Origin: ZC4RG35 sp964571765
Lineage (GTDB): Bacteria > Actinomycetota > Acidimicrobiia > Spongiisociales > ZC4RG35
NCBI GenBank assembly: GCA_964571765.1
Contig: CAZNDH010000002.1
Span: forward strand, 1 to 64,000
Direction: 5' to 3'
Length of the DNA: 64,000 bases
The notes below the pieces were generated by a model, which did not search any database, was not told the origin of the DNA, and saw only the letters and a program-made list of their open reading frames with translations. A program made the position numbers and the translations under genes. This document shows, piece after piece, positions 40,493-50,091 of the stretch (within the stretch, counting starts at the first letter, position 1; every line of letters starts with the position of its first letter).

Positions 40493-42814
40493 GTGATCGC
40501 CGTCCTCCTCCTCCACGCCGTGATCGCGCTGGTGTGTCTCGTCATCGGAGACCGCCTCGGGCGGAGGGCCTTGCTCCTCGGTGCGCTCGGACCGGCGTCG
40601 GCGGTGTGGCTCCTCGCCACCTGGGCGATCTCCGGTGGGGGGGTGATCGAGGAGAGCGCCTCCTGGCTCCCTGCCGCCGGGCTCGACCTCACCTTCCGGA
40701 TGGACGGGTTCGCCGCCCTGATGGTGGCCCTGGTCGGCGGGGTCGGGGTACTGGTCTTCGCCTATGCCGGGCCCTATTTCGGGGCCAAGCCGGGACTGGG
40801 CCGGTTCACCGCCTACCTGGTGATCTTCGCCGGCTCGATGTTCGGGCTGGTCACCGCGGACAACCTGCTGGTCCTCTTCGTCTTCTGGGAGCTGACCTCG
40901 GTGATGTCTTATCTGCTCATCGGGTTCCAGGACGACAGTGCCAGTGCCCGCTCGGCAGCCCTACAGGCTCTCCTGGTCACCGCGGTCGGAGGTCTGGCCA
41001 TGCTCGCCGGGCTGGTCCTCCTCGCCCAGGCGGGAGGCACGTACTCCATGGCATCCCTGCTCGCCGACGCTCCATCGGGAGGGCTGGTGGGCCCGGCCCT
41101 GGTGCTGGTCCTGCTGGGAGCGATGGCCAAATCGGCCCAGTTCCCCTTCCACTTCTGGCTGCCGGGGGCGATGGCCGCCCCCACCCCGGTGAGCGTCTAC
41201 CTGCACTCGGCGACCATGGTCAAGGCGGGGGTCTACGTGATCGCCCGACTGGCCCCGGTATTCGCTCTGCTGGTCACCTGGTGGCGACCCACCCTGGCGG
41301 TGATCGGGTTGGTCACCATGGTGGTCGGCGGATGGCGGGCCCTCACCCAGAACGACGTCAAACAGCTCCTCGCCCAGGGAACGGTCTCCCAACTCGGGTT
41401 CATGATGGCTCTGGTTGGGATGGGCATACCTTTGCTCACCTTCGCCGGGATGGCGATGATCCTGGCCCACTCCCTGTTCAAGGGGGCGTTGTTCATGGTG
41501 GCCGGGATCATCGATCACCAGGCGCACACCCGCGACATTCGCCGACTCACCGGTCTCCGGGCCCGGATGCCGGCGGCCTTCTGGGTGTCGGTTCTGGCGG
41601 TGGCCTCCATGGCCGGAATACCTCCGCTGTTCGGATTCATCGCCAAGGAGGCTGCCCTCGAAGGGCTGTTCGCCCACGGAGGTTGGTGGGTCACCGTGGC
41701 TGTCGTGATCGGGTCGATGCTGACCGTGGCCTACGGGCTCCGCTTCCTGGTCGGGGCATTCGGCACCAGGGAACCAAGGCGGGGCGATCTCATCGGGCCC
41801 GAGGTGGCCCCACCGGGAGTGTGGTTCCTCGCCCCGGCCGCTCTCCTAATGGTCCTGACGGTTGTCGGCGGACTTGCCCCTGCGCTGTTCGACGGGCTAG
41901 TGGCGTCGGCGGCGGGGGCGGTCGATCCGGTCGCCGGGGCTGAGCATCTCGCCCTGTGGCACGGCTTCGGGGGGCCCCTGGCCCTCTCCGGGATGGCCCT
42001 CGCCGGGGGGTTGCTCCTGTACAGGTGGCCTCTACCCTTGCTGCGCGGCGTCAGCCGTCGCGTCCCAAACGGAGCCCGGGTCTACGAGCTCACCCTCGGC
42101 GGGGTGAACAATCTCGCCGACCGGATCACCACCCTGCTCCAGAACGGCTCACTTCCCGTCTACCTGCTGGTGATAGTCGGGGTGGCGGTGATCGGGCCCA
42201 GCGTCCTCATGGCGATGCACTGGAGGCAGCTGCCCGAGATCGTCGTCGCCGAGTCGCCGGTCCAGGTGATCACCGGCGCCCTGGTGATCGCCGCCGCGGC
42301 AGGCGCGGTGGTGGCCAAGCGACGTCTTGGCGCCGTCCTCTTCCTCGGGGCAGTGGGCTACGGGGTGGCGGTGCTCTTCGTCATCCAGGGGGCCCCGGAC
42401 CTGGCGTTGACCCAGCTCCTCGTCGAGACCCTGGCCCTTGCGCTGTTCGTCCTGGTGCTCACCAGGCTTCCCTCCCGCTTCGAGGTGGTGGCCACCCGGA
42501 TCAGGAAGGTCACCAGGATCGCGGTCTCGATGATCGCCGGGGTGACCGCCATGGGGCTCTCCCTGTGGATGGTCTCCGGTCGGGTCGCCCCGTCGTTGGC
42601 ACCCGAGTTCCTCGCCCTCTCCGAGCCGGAGGGCGGGGGCCGCAACGTGGTCAACGTGATCCTCACCGACTTCAGGGCGCTCGACACACTGGGTGAGATA
42701 ACCGTGCTCGCCCTGGCGGCGATGGGGGCCATCGCCCTGGTCCGCGCCCGGCTCACCGAGAGCCCCGAGCAGGAGGCGGGGGACCCGGTGCCCGAAGAGG
42801 AGGCACCCTCGTGA
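40493..42814 (+). CDS. mrpA: Na+/H+ antiporter subunit MrpA
   Basis: 773-aa multi-spanning subunit related to complex I NuoL (ALTQNDVKQLLAQGTVSQLG, AKSAQFPFHFWLPGAMAAPTP in two pieces), with the C-terminal MrpA extension (DLALTQLLVETLALALFVLV). First gene of mrpABCDEFG; each next gene starts in an ATGA/GTGA overlap. Secondary antiport of Na+ for H+ keeps pH and sodium in balance. GTG 40493 start. Confidence 0.95.
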   Translation: MIAVLLLHAVIALVCLVIGDRLGRRALLLGALGPASAVWLLATWAISGGGVIEESASWLPAAGLDLTFRMDGFAALMVALVGGVGVLVFAYAGPYFGAKPGLGRFTAYLVIFAGSMFGLVTADNLLVLFVFWELTSVMSYLLIGFQDDSASARSAALQALLVTAVGGLAMLAGLVLLAQAGGTYSMASLLADAPSGGLVGPALVLVLLGAMAKSAQFPFHFWLPGAMAAPTPVSVYLHSATMVKAGVYVIARLAPVFALLVTWWRPTLAVIGLVTMVVGGWRALTQNDVKQLLAQGTVSQLGFMMALVGMGIPLLTFAGMAMILAHSLFKGALFMVAGIIDHQAHTRDIRRLTGLRARMPAAFWVSVLAVASMAGIPPLFGFIAKEAALEGLFAHGGWWVTVAVVIGSMLTVAYGLRFLVGAFGTREPRRGDLIGPEVAPPGVWFLAPAALLMVLTVVGGLAPALFDGLVASAAGAVDPVAGAEHLALWHGFGGPLALSGMALAGGLLLYRWPLPLLRGVSRRVPNGARVYELTLGGVNNLADRITTLLQNGSLPVYLLVIVGVAVIGPSVLMAMHWRQLPEIVVAESPVQVITGALVIAAAAGAVVAKRRLGAVLFLGAVGYGVAVLFVIQGAPDLALTQLLVETLALALFVLVLTRLPSRFEVVATRIRKVTRIAVSMIAGVTAMGLSLWMVSGRVAPSLAPEFLALSEPEGGGRNVVNVILTDFRALDTLGEITVLALAAMGAIALVRARLTESPEQEAGDPVPEEEAPS

Positions 42815-43245
42815 TCCGCCGGGTGTTCATCCTCGATGTCGTCCTCGACGTGGTGGTGCGCACCGCCCTGGTCTTCTCGCTGTTCCTCCTGTTCTCCGGG
42901 CACAACGCGCCCGGTGGTGGGTTCATCGCCGGACTGGTCGCCGGCATCTGCCTGATCCTCCGCTACATCGCCAGGGGGGAGGAGGCGATGGTCGCCTTGG
43001 TGCGAGGACGGCCCGACCAGCTGCTCGGGGTGGGCCTGCTCCTGGCGGTGGCCGCCGGGGCGGGAGGATGGATCTGGGGCAACGGTTTCCTGGAGAGCGC
43101 CAAGTTTGAGGTCGAGGTGCCGGTCCTGGCGGTGGTCAAGACCACCTCGGCCCTGCTGTTCGACATCGGGGTGTACTTCGTGGTGCTCGGTCTCGTCGCC
43201 GCCCTGGTGGCCGCCCTCGGTGACGACCCGGAGGTGGGGGAGTGA
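42811..43245 (+). CDS. mrpB: Na+/H+ antiporter subunit MrpB
   Basis: 144-aa membrane subunit with the MnhB motif FSGHNAPGGGFIAGLVAGI and four hydrophobic segments. GTG 42811 overlaps the mrpA stop by four bases. Confidence 0.94.
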   Translation: MIRRVFILDVVLDVVVRTALVFSLFLLFSGHNAPGGGFIAGLVAGICLILRYIARGEEAMVALVRGRPDQLLGVGLLLAVAAGAGGWIWGNGFLESAKFEVEVPVLAVVKTTSALLFDIGVYFVVLGLVAALVAALGDDPEVGE

Positions 43246-43642
43246 TCCTGGTGCTGGTGGTCACCGTGGGGGTCCTCTACGGCTGCGGGGTGTACCTGAT
43301 GCTTCAGCGCCATCTCAGCCGGATCGTCATCGGGCTGGCGGTGCTCGGCCACGGAGCCAACCTCCTCCTCCTCATGGCCGGAGGTCGAGCCGGGGCTGCC
43401 CCCATCACCGGTGACGGCGCCGGGCCCTACGCCGACCCGTTGCCCCAGGCCCTGGCCTTGACCGCCATCGTGATCACCTTCGGGGTCAGCGCCTTCCTCC
43501 TCACCCTGGCCTACCGCAGCTGGCTGCTCACCCGCTCCGACGAGGTCGAGGACGACGTCGAGGACCGCCGCATCGCCGAGTTGATGGCTTTCCGCCATGC
43601 CGCGGGACGCAACGAGGGCAGCGACGAGCTGATGGTCGAGCC

Positions 43643-43646
<4 letters not shown>
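43242..43646 (+). CDS. mrpC: Na+/H+ antiporter subunit MrpC
   Basis: 134-aa NuoK-like subunit (GCGVYLMLQRHLSRIVIGL; DPLPQALALTAIVITFGVSA). Three membrane segments and a charged tail. GTG 43242 overlaps mrpB by four bases. Confidence 0.94.
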
Positions 43647-45120
<1,474 letters not shown>

Positions 45121-45124
<4 letters not shown>

Positions 45125-45630
45125 GGCGGGCTCTGGTCACCGTGGGCTGGCTCACCCTGGTATGGGTGGCCCTCTGGGAGTCGCTCACCTGGGCAAACCT
45201 GGTTGGTGGGATGCTCGCCGGCATCCTGGTGGTGATCCTGGTACCTCCCGGGCCTGACACACTTGTGATCGGGACCCGCCCCCTCGCCGGCCTCAAGCTG
45301 CTCTTCTACTTCATCGCCAAGCTGTTTCAGGCCTCGATCGCGGTGGCATGGGAGATCATCACCCCAGGCGACACCACTAACCCGGCGGTCATCGCAGTTC
45401 CGCTGAGCACTGCTTCAGACGGGATACTGACTTCGGTGGCCAACATGGTCTCGCTGACTCCAGGAACACTCACCGTGGATGTCGACCCTGACACCAGGAC
45501 GCTGTACATCCACGTCCTCCACTTCATATCGGAGGAGACCACCCGGTCCGACGTCCACACCCTCGAACGTCTTGCCAGCGACGCCTTCCTTCCCCGGATG
45601 CAGTTCCTGGCTCAAGGGGGGCGACGATGA
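45121..45630 (+). CDS. mrpE: Na+/H+ antiporter subunit MrpE
   Basis: 169-aa MnhE protein: LVGGMLAGILVVIL, AWEIITPGDTTNPAVIAVPL, SLTPGTLTVDVDPDTRTLYI. ATG 45121 overlaps mrpD. Confidence 0.93.
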
Positions 45631-45890
45631 TCCAGGTCGTCTCGGTGGTCGCCCTCACCTTGCTCTCGGCCGCTGCGGCCATCTTCATCTTCCGGATGCT
45701 GACCACCAAGTCGCTACCTGATCGGATGATCGCCTTGGATGCCTTGCTCCTCTCGGTGGTCGGCGGGATCGCCGTCCAGGCAGCCCGTACCGGAGACGGG
45801 ACGTATCTGACGGTCATGGTGGTCACCGGGCTGCTCGCATTCGTCGGCACCTCGTTGGTGGCGAGGTTCATCACCAGGAAGGGTTTGTGA
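45627..45890 (+). CDS. mrpF: Na+/H+ antiporter subunit MrpF
   Basis: 87-aa MnhF subunit with three hydrophobic segments and the conserved FRMLTTKSLPDRMIALDAL. ATG 45627 overlaps mrpE. Confidence 0.93.
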   Translation: MIQVVSVVALTLLSAAAAIFIFRMLTTKSLPDRMIALDALLLSVVGGIAVQAARTGDGTYLTVMVVTGLLAFVGTSLVARFITRKGL

Positions 45891-46234
45891 TGGAGATCGT
45901 CGCCTCGGTCTTGATCCTATTCGGGGCGGTGCTCACCTTCCTGGCCGCGGTGGGCCTGGTCAAGTTTGGTGACCTGCTCACCCGGATGCATGCCGCCACC
46001 AAGCCGGCGACCCTGGGTCTGTTGCTGATCGTTGCCGGCACCGCATTCGTCGTCCCCGAGGTCAACACCGTGGCCAAGCTGGTCTTGGTGGTGCTCCTCC
46101 AGTTCATCACCGCTCCGGTGGGGGCCCACCTCATCGGTCGGGCTGCCTTCCGAGCCGGGGTCGAACTGGTCCCCGGCACCTTCCTCGACGAGCCTTCGGA
46201 GGAGCTACGACCGAGCGGCAGTCGGGAAAGTTGA
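45887..46234 (+). CDS. mrpG: Na+/H+ antiporter subunit MrpG
   Basis: 115-aa MnhG/PhaG subunit: GLVKFGDLLTRMHAATKPAT and FITAPVGAHLIGRAAFRAG. Last gene of the operon; its stop lies inside the operator of the next (arsenic) gene, at 46232-46234. Confidence 0.93.
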   Translation: MMEIVASVLILFGAVLTFLAAVGLVKFGDLLTRMHAATKPATLGLLLIVAGTAFVVPEVNTVAKLVLVVLLQFITAPVGAHLIGRAAFRAGVELVPGTFLDEPSEELRPSGSRES

Positions 46235-46260
46235 CTCAACTCATTTTGAGTCAATAATCT
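46231..46260 (+). promoter_or_regulatory. Promoter/operator of the ArsR-ArsC fusion gene
   Basis: -35 TTGACT (46231-46236), 18-base spacer, -10 TAATCT (46255-46260). A 9-bp inverted repeat TTGACTCAA (46231-46239) and TTGAGTCAA (46246-46254) covers the -35 and the spacer up to the -10. Expected start is at or next to the ATG at 46269, so the mRNA would be leaderless. Confidence 0.75.
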
Positions 46261-46268
46261 TTGCCACT

Positions 46269-46931
46269 ATGAGGACTTCGCAACGGTCTCGGGCCTTCTT
46301 TGCTCTTGGCGATCCGGTTCGCCTCGAGCTGGTAGACCAGCTGGCCCACGGGGACCTGCCGGTCACCGAACTGGGTCGACGACTCGGTGTAGCCGGCAAT
46401 CTGCTGGCCCATCATCTCCGGGTCCTCGAAACGGCCGGAGTGATATGGCGCCAAACCTCCGAAGGTGATCGGAGACGTCGCTACGTGGGGGTGCATCGCG
46501 GGGTGTTCCAACGAATGGCCCCGCCGGGCCTGGGCCCGACCGGGAAGGTGCTCTTTGTCTGCAGCCGCAACTCGGCCCGGTCCCAATTCGCTGCGGCCCG
46601 CTGGTCGCAGGTCGCCGGTGTGTCAGCGTCGAGCGCCGGGCATCGTCCCGCCGCCGAGGTCCATCCTCTGGCGGTGGCGGTGGCCGCCGAGCGAGGGCTC
46701 GACCTAAGAGGCGCACGACCCCGGGGATACCAGGCAATCTCCTCCCCACCCGACCTCCTGATATCGGTGTGTGACAAGGCCAACGAGGCGCCGCTCCCAG
46801 AGGCGGGGCGTCACCTCCACTGGTCGATTCCCGACCCGGTGCCCGTCGGAGAGCTCGAGGCATTCCGCGAGGCGTTCGACGCCGTCGACCACCGGATCGA
46901 CTCCCTGACCGGAGAGTGGAAGCGACCGTGA
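46269..46931 (+). CDS. ArsR HTH-LMW phosphatase (ArsC-type) fusion
   Basis: A 220-aa fusion. Residues about 1-85 form an ArsR-type winged helix (RLELVDQLAHGDLPVTELGR, NLLAHHLRVLETAGVIWRQ) without the As-binding ELCVC cysteines. Residues about 92-215 form an LMW-PTP/arsenate-reductase domain with P-loop VCSRNSARS (Cys98) and the catalytic-acid loop IPDPVP. It could repress its own promoter and reduce arsenate, or sense through Cys98. Its stop overlaps the next gene (GTGA). Confidence 0.82.
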   Translation: MRTSQRSRAFFALGDPVRLELVDQLAHGDLPVTELGRRLGVAGNLLAHHLRVLETAGVIWRQTSEGDRRRRYVGVHRGVFQRMAPPGLGPTGKVLFVCSRNSARSQFAAARWSQVAGVSASSAGHRPAAEVHPLAVAVAAERGLDLRGARPRGYQAISSPPDLLISVCDKANEAPLPEAGRHLHWSIPDPVPVGELEAFREAFDAVDHRIDSLTGEWKRP

Positions 46932-47560
46932 CCCCTGTACATGGCTCCGACGAGGAACTCCGCCACGCGGTGGAACGTCTTCACCGACGCTTTCGGGGCT
47001 ACTTCAACACCGAGACCATCGAACGGGTCATCGCCGATTCCGCGGCCAAGCTCGAGCGCAGTGCCCGGGTAGCCGACTGGGTTCCACTGTTGGCCGAACG
47101 GTTCAGCGGCGACCGCCTCCGGGCGATGTCCCGACTCGAGACCGGAACCCGGCTCAACCCGGCGGTGCTGTTCTTGTGCGTGCACAACGCCGGACGTTCC
47201 CAGATGGCAGCCGGATTCATGCGGGAGTTGTCCGGTGGTGCGGTGGATGTCTTCTCCGGCGGCTCCGAGCCGGCGGAGTCGGTGAACCGCATCGTGGTCG
47301 AGGCCATGGCCGAACGGGGGATCGACATCGCCGAAGAGGCTCCTCAGCCTTGGTCGGACGAGATCATCCGGGCTGCCGACGTGGTGGTCACCATGGGGTG
47401 CGGCGACGCCTGTCCGGTGATCCCGGGCAAGCGCTACCTCGATTGGGAGCTGGATGACCCTTCGGGCCGGCCCCTCGAGGATGTTCGCCCCATCAGGGAC
47501 GAGATCGAGGCCCGGGTGCGCCACCTCCTCGCCGAACTGGTGCCCGACGCGGTCAGCTGA
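46928..47560 (+). CDS. arsC: Arsenate reductase, LMW-PTP type with N-terminal helical domain
   Basis: 210 aa: N-terminal three-helix region (LRHAVERLHRRFRGYFNTET) found in actinobacterial arsenate reductases, then P-loop CVHNAGRSQM (Cys84) and TMGCGDACPVIPGKRYLDWEL. Thiol partner (mycothiol or thioredoxin) not told by sequence. GTG 46928 is in a GTGA overlap with the fusion gene. Converges with arsR by 8 overlapping bases. Confidence 0.88.
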   Translation: MTPVHGSDEELRHAVERLHRRFRGYFNTETIERVIADSAAKLERSARVADWVPLLAERFSGDRLRAMSRLETGTRLNPAVLFLCVHNAGRSQMAAGFMRELSGGAVDVFSGGSEPAESVNRIVVEAMAERGIDIAEEAPQPWSDEIIRAADVVVTMGCGDACPVIPGKRYLDWELDDPSGRPLEDVRPIRDEIEARVRHLLAELVPDAVS

Positions 47561-47897
47561 GGGCGGCCACCGGCTCTCCGCCGAGGACCGAGCGAACGAA
47601 CTCGGCGCGATCGGGCGCAATCTGGAACCAGGCCCACCGGCCCCGCTGTTCCCTGATGATCAATCCTGCCTCGACGAGTCGCGACAGGTGATGGCTCACA
47701 GTTGCCTGGCTTCGCTCCAAAGGCTCGGTGAGGTCACAGGCGCATATCTCACCCTCAGGGACGCTTGCGATCAGGCTGAGCAAGCGCAGGCGAACCGGAT
47801 CGGCCAACACCTTGAATGCTCCGGCCAACTCCTCGGAACGGGCGACACTGAGACTGTCGTCAGCCAAAGGAACACAGCAGAAATCGGTGTCGCTCAC
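47553..47897 (-). CDS. arsR: Arsenic-responsive repressor ArsR
   Basis: 114-aa winged-helix repressor. It has a sensor motif EICACDL (Cys52, Cys54) in the DNA-binding helix region, an N-terminal Cys pair (FCCVP), and HTH SQATVSHHLSRLVEAGLI. GTG 47897. Divergent from arsM; likely controls arsM and itself from the shared 87-base interval. Confidence 0.9.
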   Translation of the reverse strand: MSDTDFCCVPLADDSLSVARSEELAGAFKVLADPVRLRLLSLIASVPEGEICACDLTEPLERSQATVSHHLSRLVEAGLIIREQRGRWAWFQIAPDRAEFVRSVLGGEPVAALS

Positions 47898-47915
47898 CCG
47901 GCGAACCCTAACAGA

Positions 47916-47970
47916 TTGACGCTCATCGATATATGCTCTATGCTTCCCGATGTATCGATCAACTTCGATA
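47916..47970 (+). promoter_or_regulatory. arsR-arsM divergent promoter/operator
   Basis: arsM-direction -35 TTGACG (47916-47921), 17-base spacer, -10 TATGCT (47939-47944). Inverted repeats TCGATA (47927-47932) and TATCGA (47953-47958), with a third TCGATA at 47965-47970, flank the -10, fitting ArsR-type operators. Confidence 0.6.
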
Positions 47971-47984
47971 TGAAGGAGCGAGAG

Positions 47985-48731
47985 ATGACCGAATCAGTGG
48001 AGCTCAGGGACAAGGTGCGGGAGCGTTATGCCGGGGCTGCATCGGGTGGCGGATGTTGCGGACCGCAGGGATGCGGGCCCGACCCCACCCTGGAAACCGA
48101 TCTCACCGCGGGCACCTACACCGCCGATGAGTTGTCGATGGTCCCGGGTCGGGCAGCTGAGGCCAGCCTGGGTTGTGGCAACCCCACTGCCGTGGCCGAG
48201 TTGGCACTTGGCGAGACCGTACTCGATCTGGGGTCGGGTGGCGGTATCGACGTCCTCCTCTCCGCCCGCCGGGTGGGACCGGGCGGATTCGCCTACGGGC
48301 TGGACATGACCGACGAGATGATCGAGTTGGCCCGGCGCAACGCGGTAGAGGCGGGAGCCGGCAACGTGGAATTTCTCAAGGGGTACATGGAGGACATTCC
48401 CCTCGAACCGTCGACCGTCGACGTGGTCATCTCCAATTGTGTGATCAACCTCTCGGTGGACAAGCCGGCGGTATTCGCCGAGATCCACCGTGTGCTCCGT
48501 GACGGGGGACGCCTCGGGTTCACCGACATCGTCGCTTCCGACTCCCTGAGCCCCGAGGAGCGGGCAGAGCGAGGCGACTGGGTGGGCTGCATCGCCGGCG
48601 CTCTCTCCTACTCGGAATACCACCGGAGCCTCGAGGAAGCCGGATTCGACCACATCGAACTGGTGCCCACCCACCAGGTAGCCGACGGCATGGACTCGGT
48701 GATCATCAAGGCGATCAAGCCGGTTAGCTGA
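47985..48731 (+). CDS. arsM: Arsenite S-adenosylmethionine methyltransferase
   Basis: 248 aa. SAM motif VLDLGSGGGIDVLLSARRVG and arsenic-binding cysteines in GGGCCGPQGCG, SLGCGNP and SNCVINLS, the ArsM pattern. Methylates As(III) to volatile or less stable methyl forms. ATG 47985 has GAAGGAG. No ArsB/Acr3 efflux gene is in the window, so methylation follows the two reductases. Confidence 0.92.
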   Translation: MTESVELRDKVRERYAGAASGGGCCGPQGCGPDPTLETDLTAGTYTADELSMVPGRAAEASLGCGNPTAVAELALGETVLDLGSGGGIDVLLSARRVGPGGFAYGLDMTDEMIELARRNAVEAGAGNVEFLKGYMEDIPLEPSTVDVVISNCVINLSVDKPAVFAEIHRVLRDGGRLGFTDIVASDSLSPEERAERGDWVGCIAGALSYSEYHRSLEEAGFDHIELVPTHQVADGMDSVIIKAIKPVS

Positions 48732-48735
48732 CCTC

Positions 48736-48954
48736 TCAAAGCAACAGGGTGACCGAACCCCAGATGGTGAGGACCAGTCCCACCGCCATCATCCAGCGCA
48801 CCCGGCCCCTGCGATAGGATGCCTCTTCGACCCCCTGGGGGACCTCGCCGCGACGGTGCTTCCACCAGGCGAAGCCGTTGCCCACCAGGAGGGCCAGCCC
48901 CAAGGCGAGCACCAGCTGGGGGAAGAGGCTTTCGATGTCGAACAGGTCGCCCAC
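48736..48954 (-). CDS. Small two-TM membrane protein, unknown
   Basis: 72 aa with hydrophobic segments at about 11-29 and 53-71 and a charged middle (KHRRGEVPQGVEEASYRRGR). I recognise no family. Convergent with arsM (4-base gap), divergent from thrB (23 bases). Confidence 0.65.
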   Translation of the reverse strand: MGDLFDIESLFPQLVLALGLALLVGNGFAWWKHRRGEVPQGVEEASYRRGRVRWMMAVGLVLTIWGSVTLLL

Positions 48955-48977
48955 GCCGGCGACGATAACCTCACCTG

Positions 48978-49823
48978 GTGAGCGTCACCGCCTCCGCCCC
49001 GGCGAGCACGGCCAACCTCGGGCCGGGATACGACTGTCTCGCCATGGCTTTGCAGTTGCGGTGTTCGGTGACTGCGTCTTCGGCAGGGGAGTGGCGGGTG
49101 AGCCATGTCGGCCCCGAGGTGCCTGGCGGGGATGACGACGACGCGGTGCTCATCGCCGCCCAGAAGGTGGCCACCGGGCCGCTCGAACTGGTGGTGGACA
49201 ACCAGATCCCCATCGGGAGGGGGATGGGATCCTCGGCCGCAGCCCTGGTCGCCGGAGTCGCAGTGGCGGTGGCTGCCTCTGGGGATGAGGTGGCGCCCGA
49301 CCGGGTCTATCGGGCGGCGTCCGAGCTGGAGGGCCACCGCGATCAGGTGGCGGCGGCGGTCTACGGAGGTCTGATCCTCATCCCTGCCGAAGGTATGCCG
49401 GTGCGCCTCCCCCTCCACCCATCGCTGCGACCTTTGGTTGCGGTGCCCGACACCGTGCTGTCCACCTCGGTGGCCCGCCGGCTGGTGGAGTCTTCTCAGA
49501 GCCTGGAGGTGGTGATCCGCAGCCTGGCAAGGATGTCGGCGTTGACTGCCGGGCTGATCACCGGCGATCCGGGCTTGCTGGCTGCTGCCCACGGCGACGA
49601 GATCCACGAGGCCCCGCGGGCGTCGATCAGCCCCGAGGTGGTCACCCTGATCGAGACTGCCAGAGCTGCCGGCGCCCTACACGCAGCCCGTTCGGGTGCG
49701 GGCCCATCGGTGTTGGCCCTGGTCGACCAGGACACCGCAGCAGGGGTGCGGGCCGCCTTGGAGAGGGCGGGCGCCCGGGTAGTCGACGGTCCCATGGACA
49801 CCACCGGCCTCATCGTCGCCTAG
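48978..49823 (+). CDS. thrB: Homoserine kinase (GHMP family)
   Basis: 281 aa: SAPASTANLGPGYDCLAMAL at the start, ATP motif PIGRGMGSSAAALVAG, and C-terminal GALHAARSGAGPSVLALV. Phosphorylates homoserine for threonine synthesis. No hom or thrC beside it. GTG 48978. A palindromic element begins 4 bases after its stop. Confidence 0.88.
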   Translation: MSVTASAPASTANLGPGYDCLAMALQLRCSVTASSAGEWRVSHVGPEVPGGDDDDAVLIAAQKVATGPLELVVDNQIPIGRGMGSSAAALVAGVAVAVAASGDEVAPDRVYRAASELEGHRDQVAAAVYGGLILIPAEGMPVRLPLHPSLRPLVAVPDTVLSTSVARRLVESSQSLEVVIRSLARMSALTAGLITGDPGLLAAAHGDEIHEAPRASISPEVVTLIETARAAGALHAARSGAGPSVLALVDQDTAAGVRAALERAGARVVDGPMDTTGLIVA

Positions 49824-49826
49824 CCA

Positions 49827-49871
49827 TGCAAATGCACCCGGTCGCGGAAAACGCACCCTGGTGCCAATGCA
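49827..49871 (-). repeat. 45-bp palindromic element, copy 3 (inverted)
   Basis: Ends TGCAAATGCAC and GTGCCAATGCA; the centre carries GGTCGCGG, AAAA, CG. Read on the minus strand it aligns without gaps to copies 1 and 2, including CACCAGG, CGTTTT and GCGACC. It starts 4 bases after the thrB stop. Confidence 0.82.
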
Positions 49872-49958
49872 CGACGTCAGGGCTGTGGTCCGGTTTGACC
49901 TAAACCCGGGAGGGCGTCACCATTGGGGATGTCTCCCCCTTTCGAGAGGTTTTGTTGA

Positions 49959-50051
49959 ATGGGCTCGCTCATAAAGAAGCGTCGCAAGAAGATGTCGAAG
50001 CACAAGTACCGCAAGCGTCTGAAGGCGAATCGCCACAAGCGGAAGAAGTGA
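49959..50051 (+). CDS. bS22-like / AURKAIP1-COX24 domain microprotein
   Basis: 30 aa: MGSLIKKRRKKMSKHKYRKR at the N-terminus then ten more mostly basic residues. This matches the pattern of the actinobacterial small-subunit ribosomal protein bS22 and of AURKAIP1/COX24-domain proteins. It is preceded by GAGAGG nine bases before the ATG. Confidence 0.85.
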   Translation: MGSLIKKRRKKMSKHKYRKRLKANRHKRKK

Positions 50052-50091
50052 CTTCACCGAGGCCGGGTCGCCCACCCGGCCTCACAGCATT

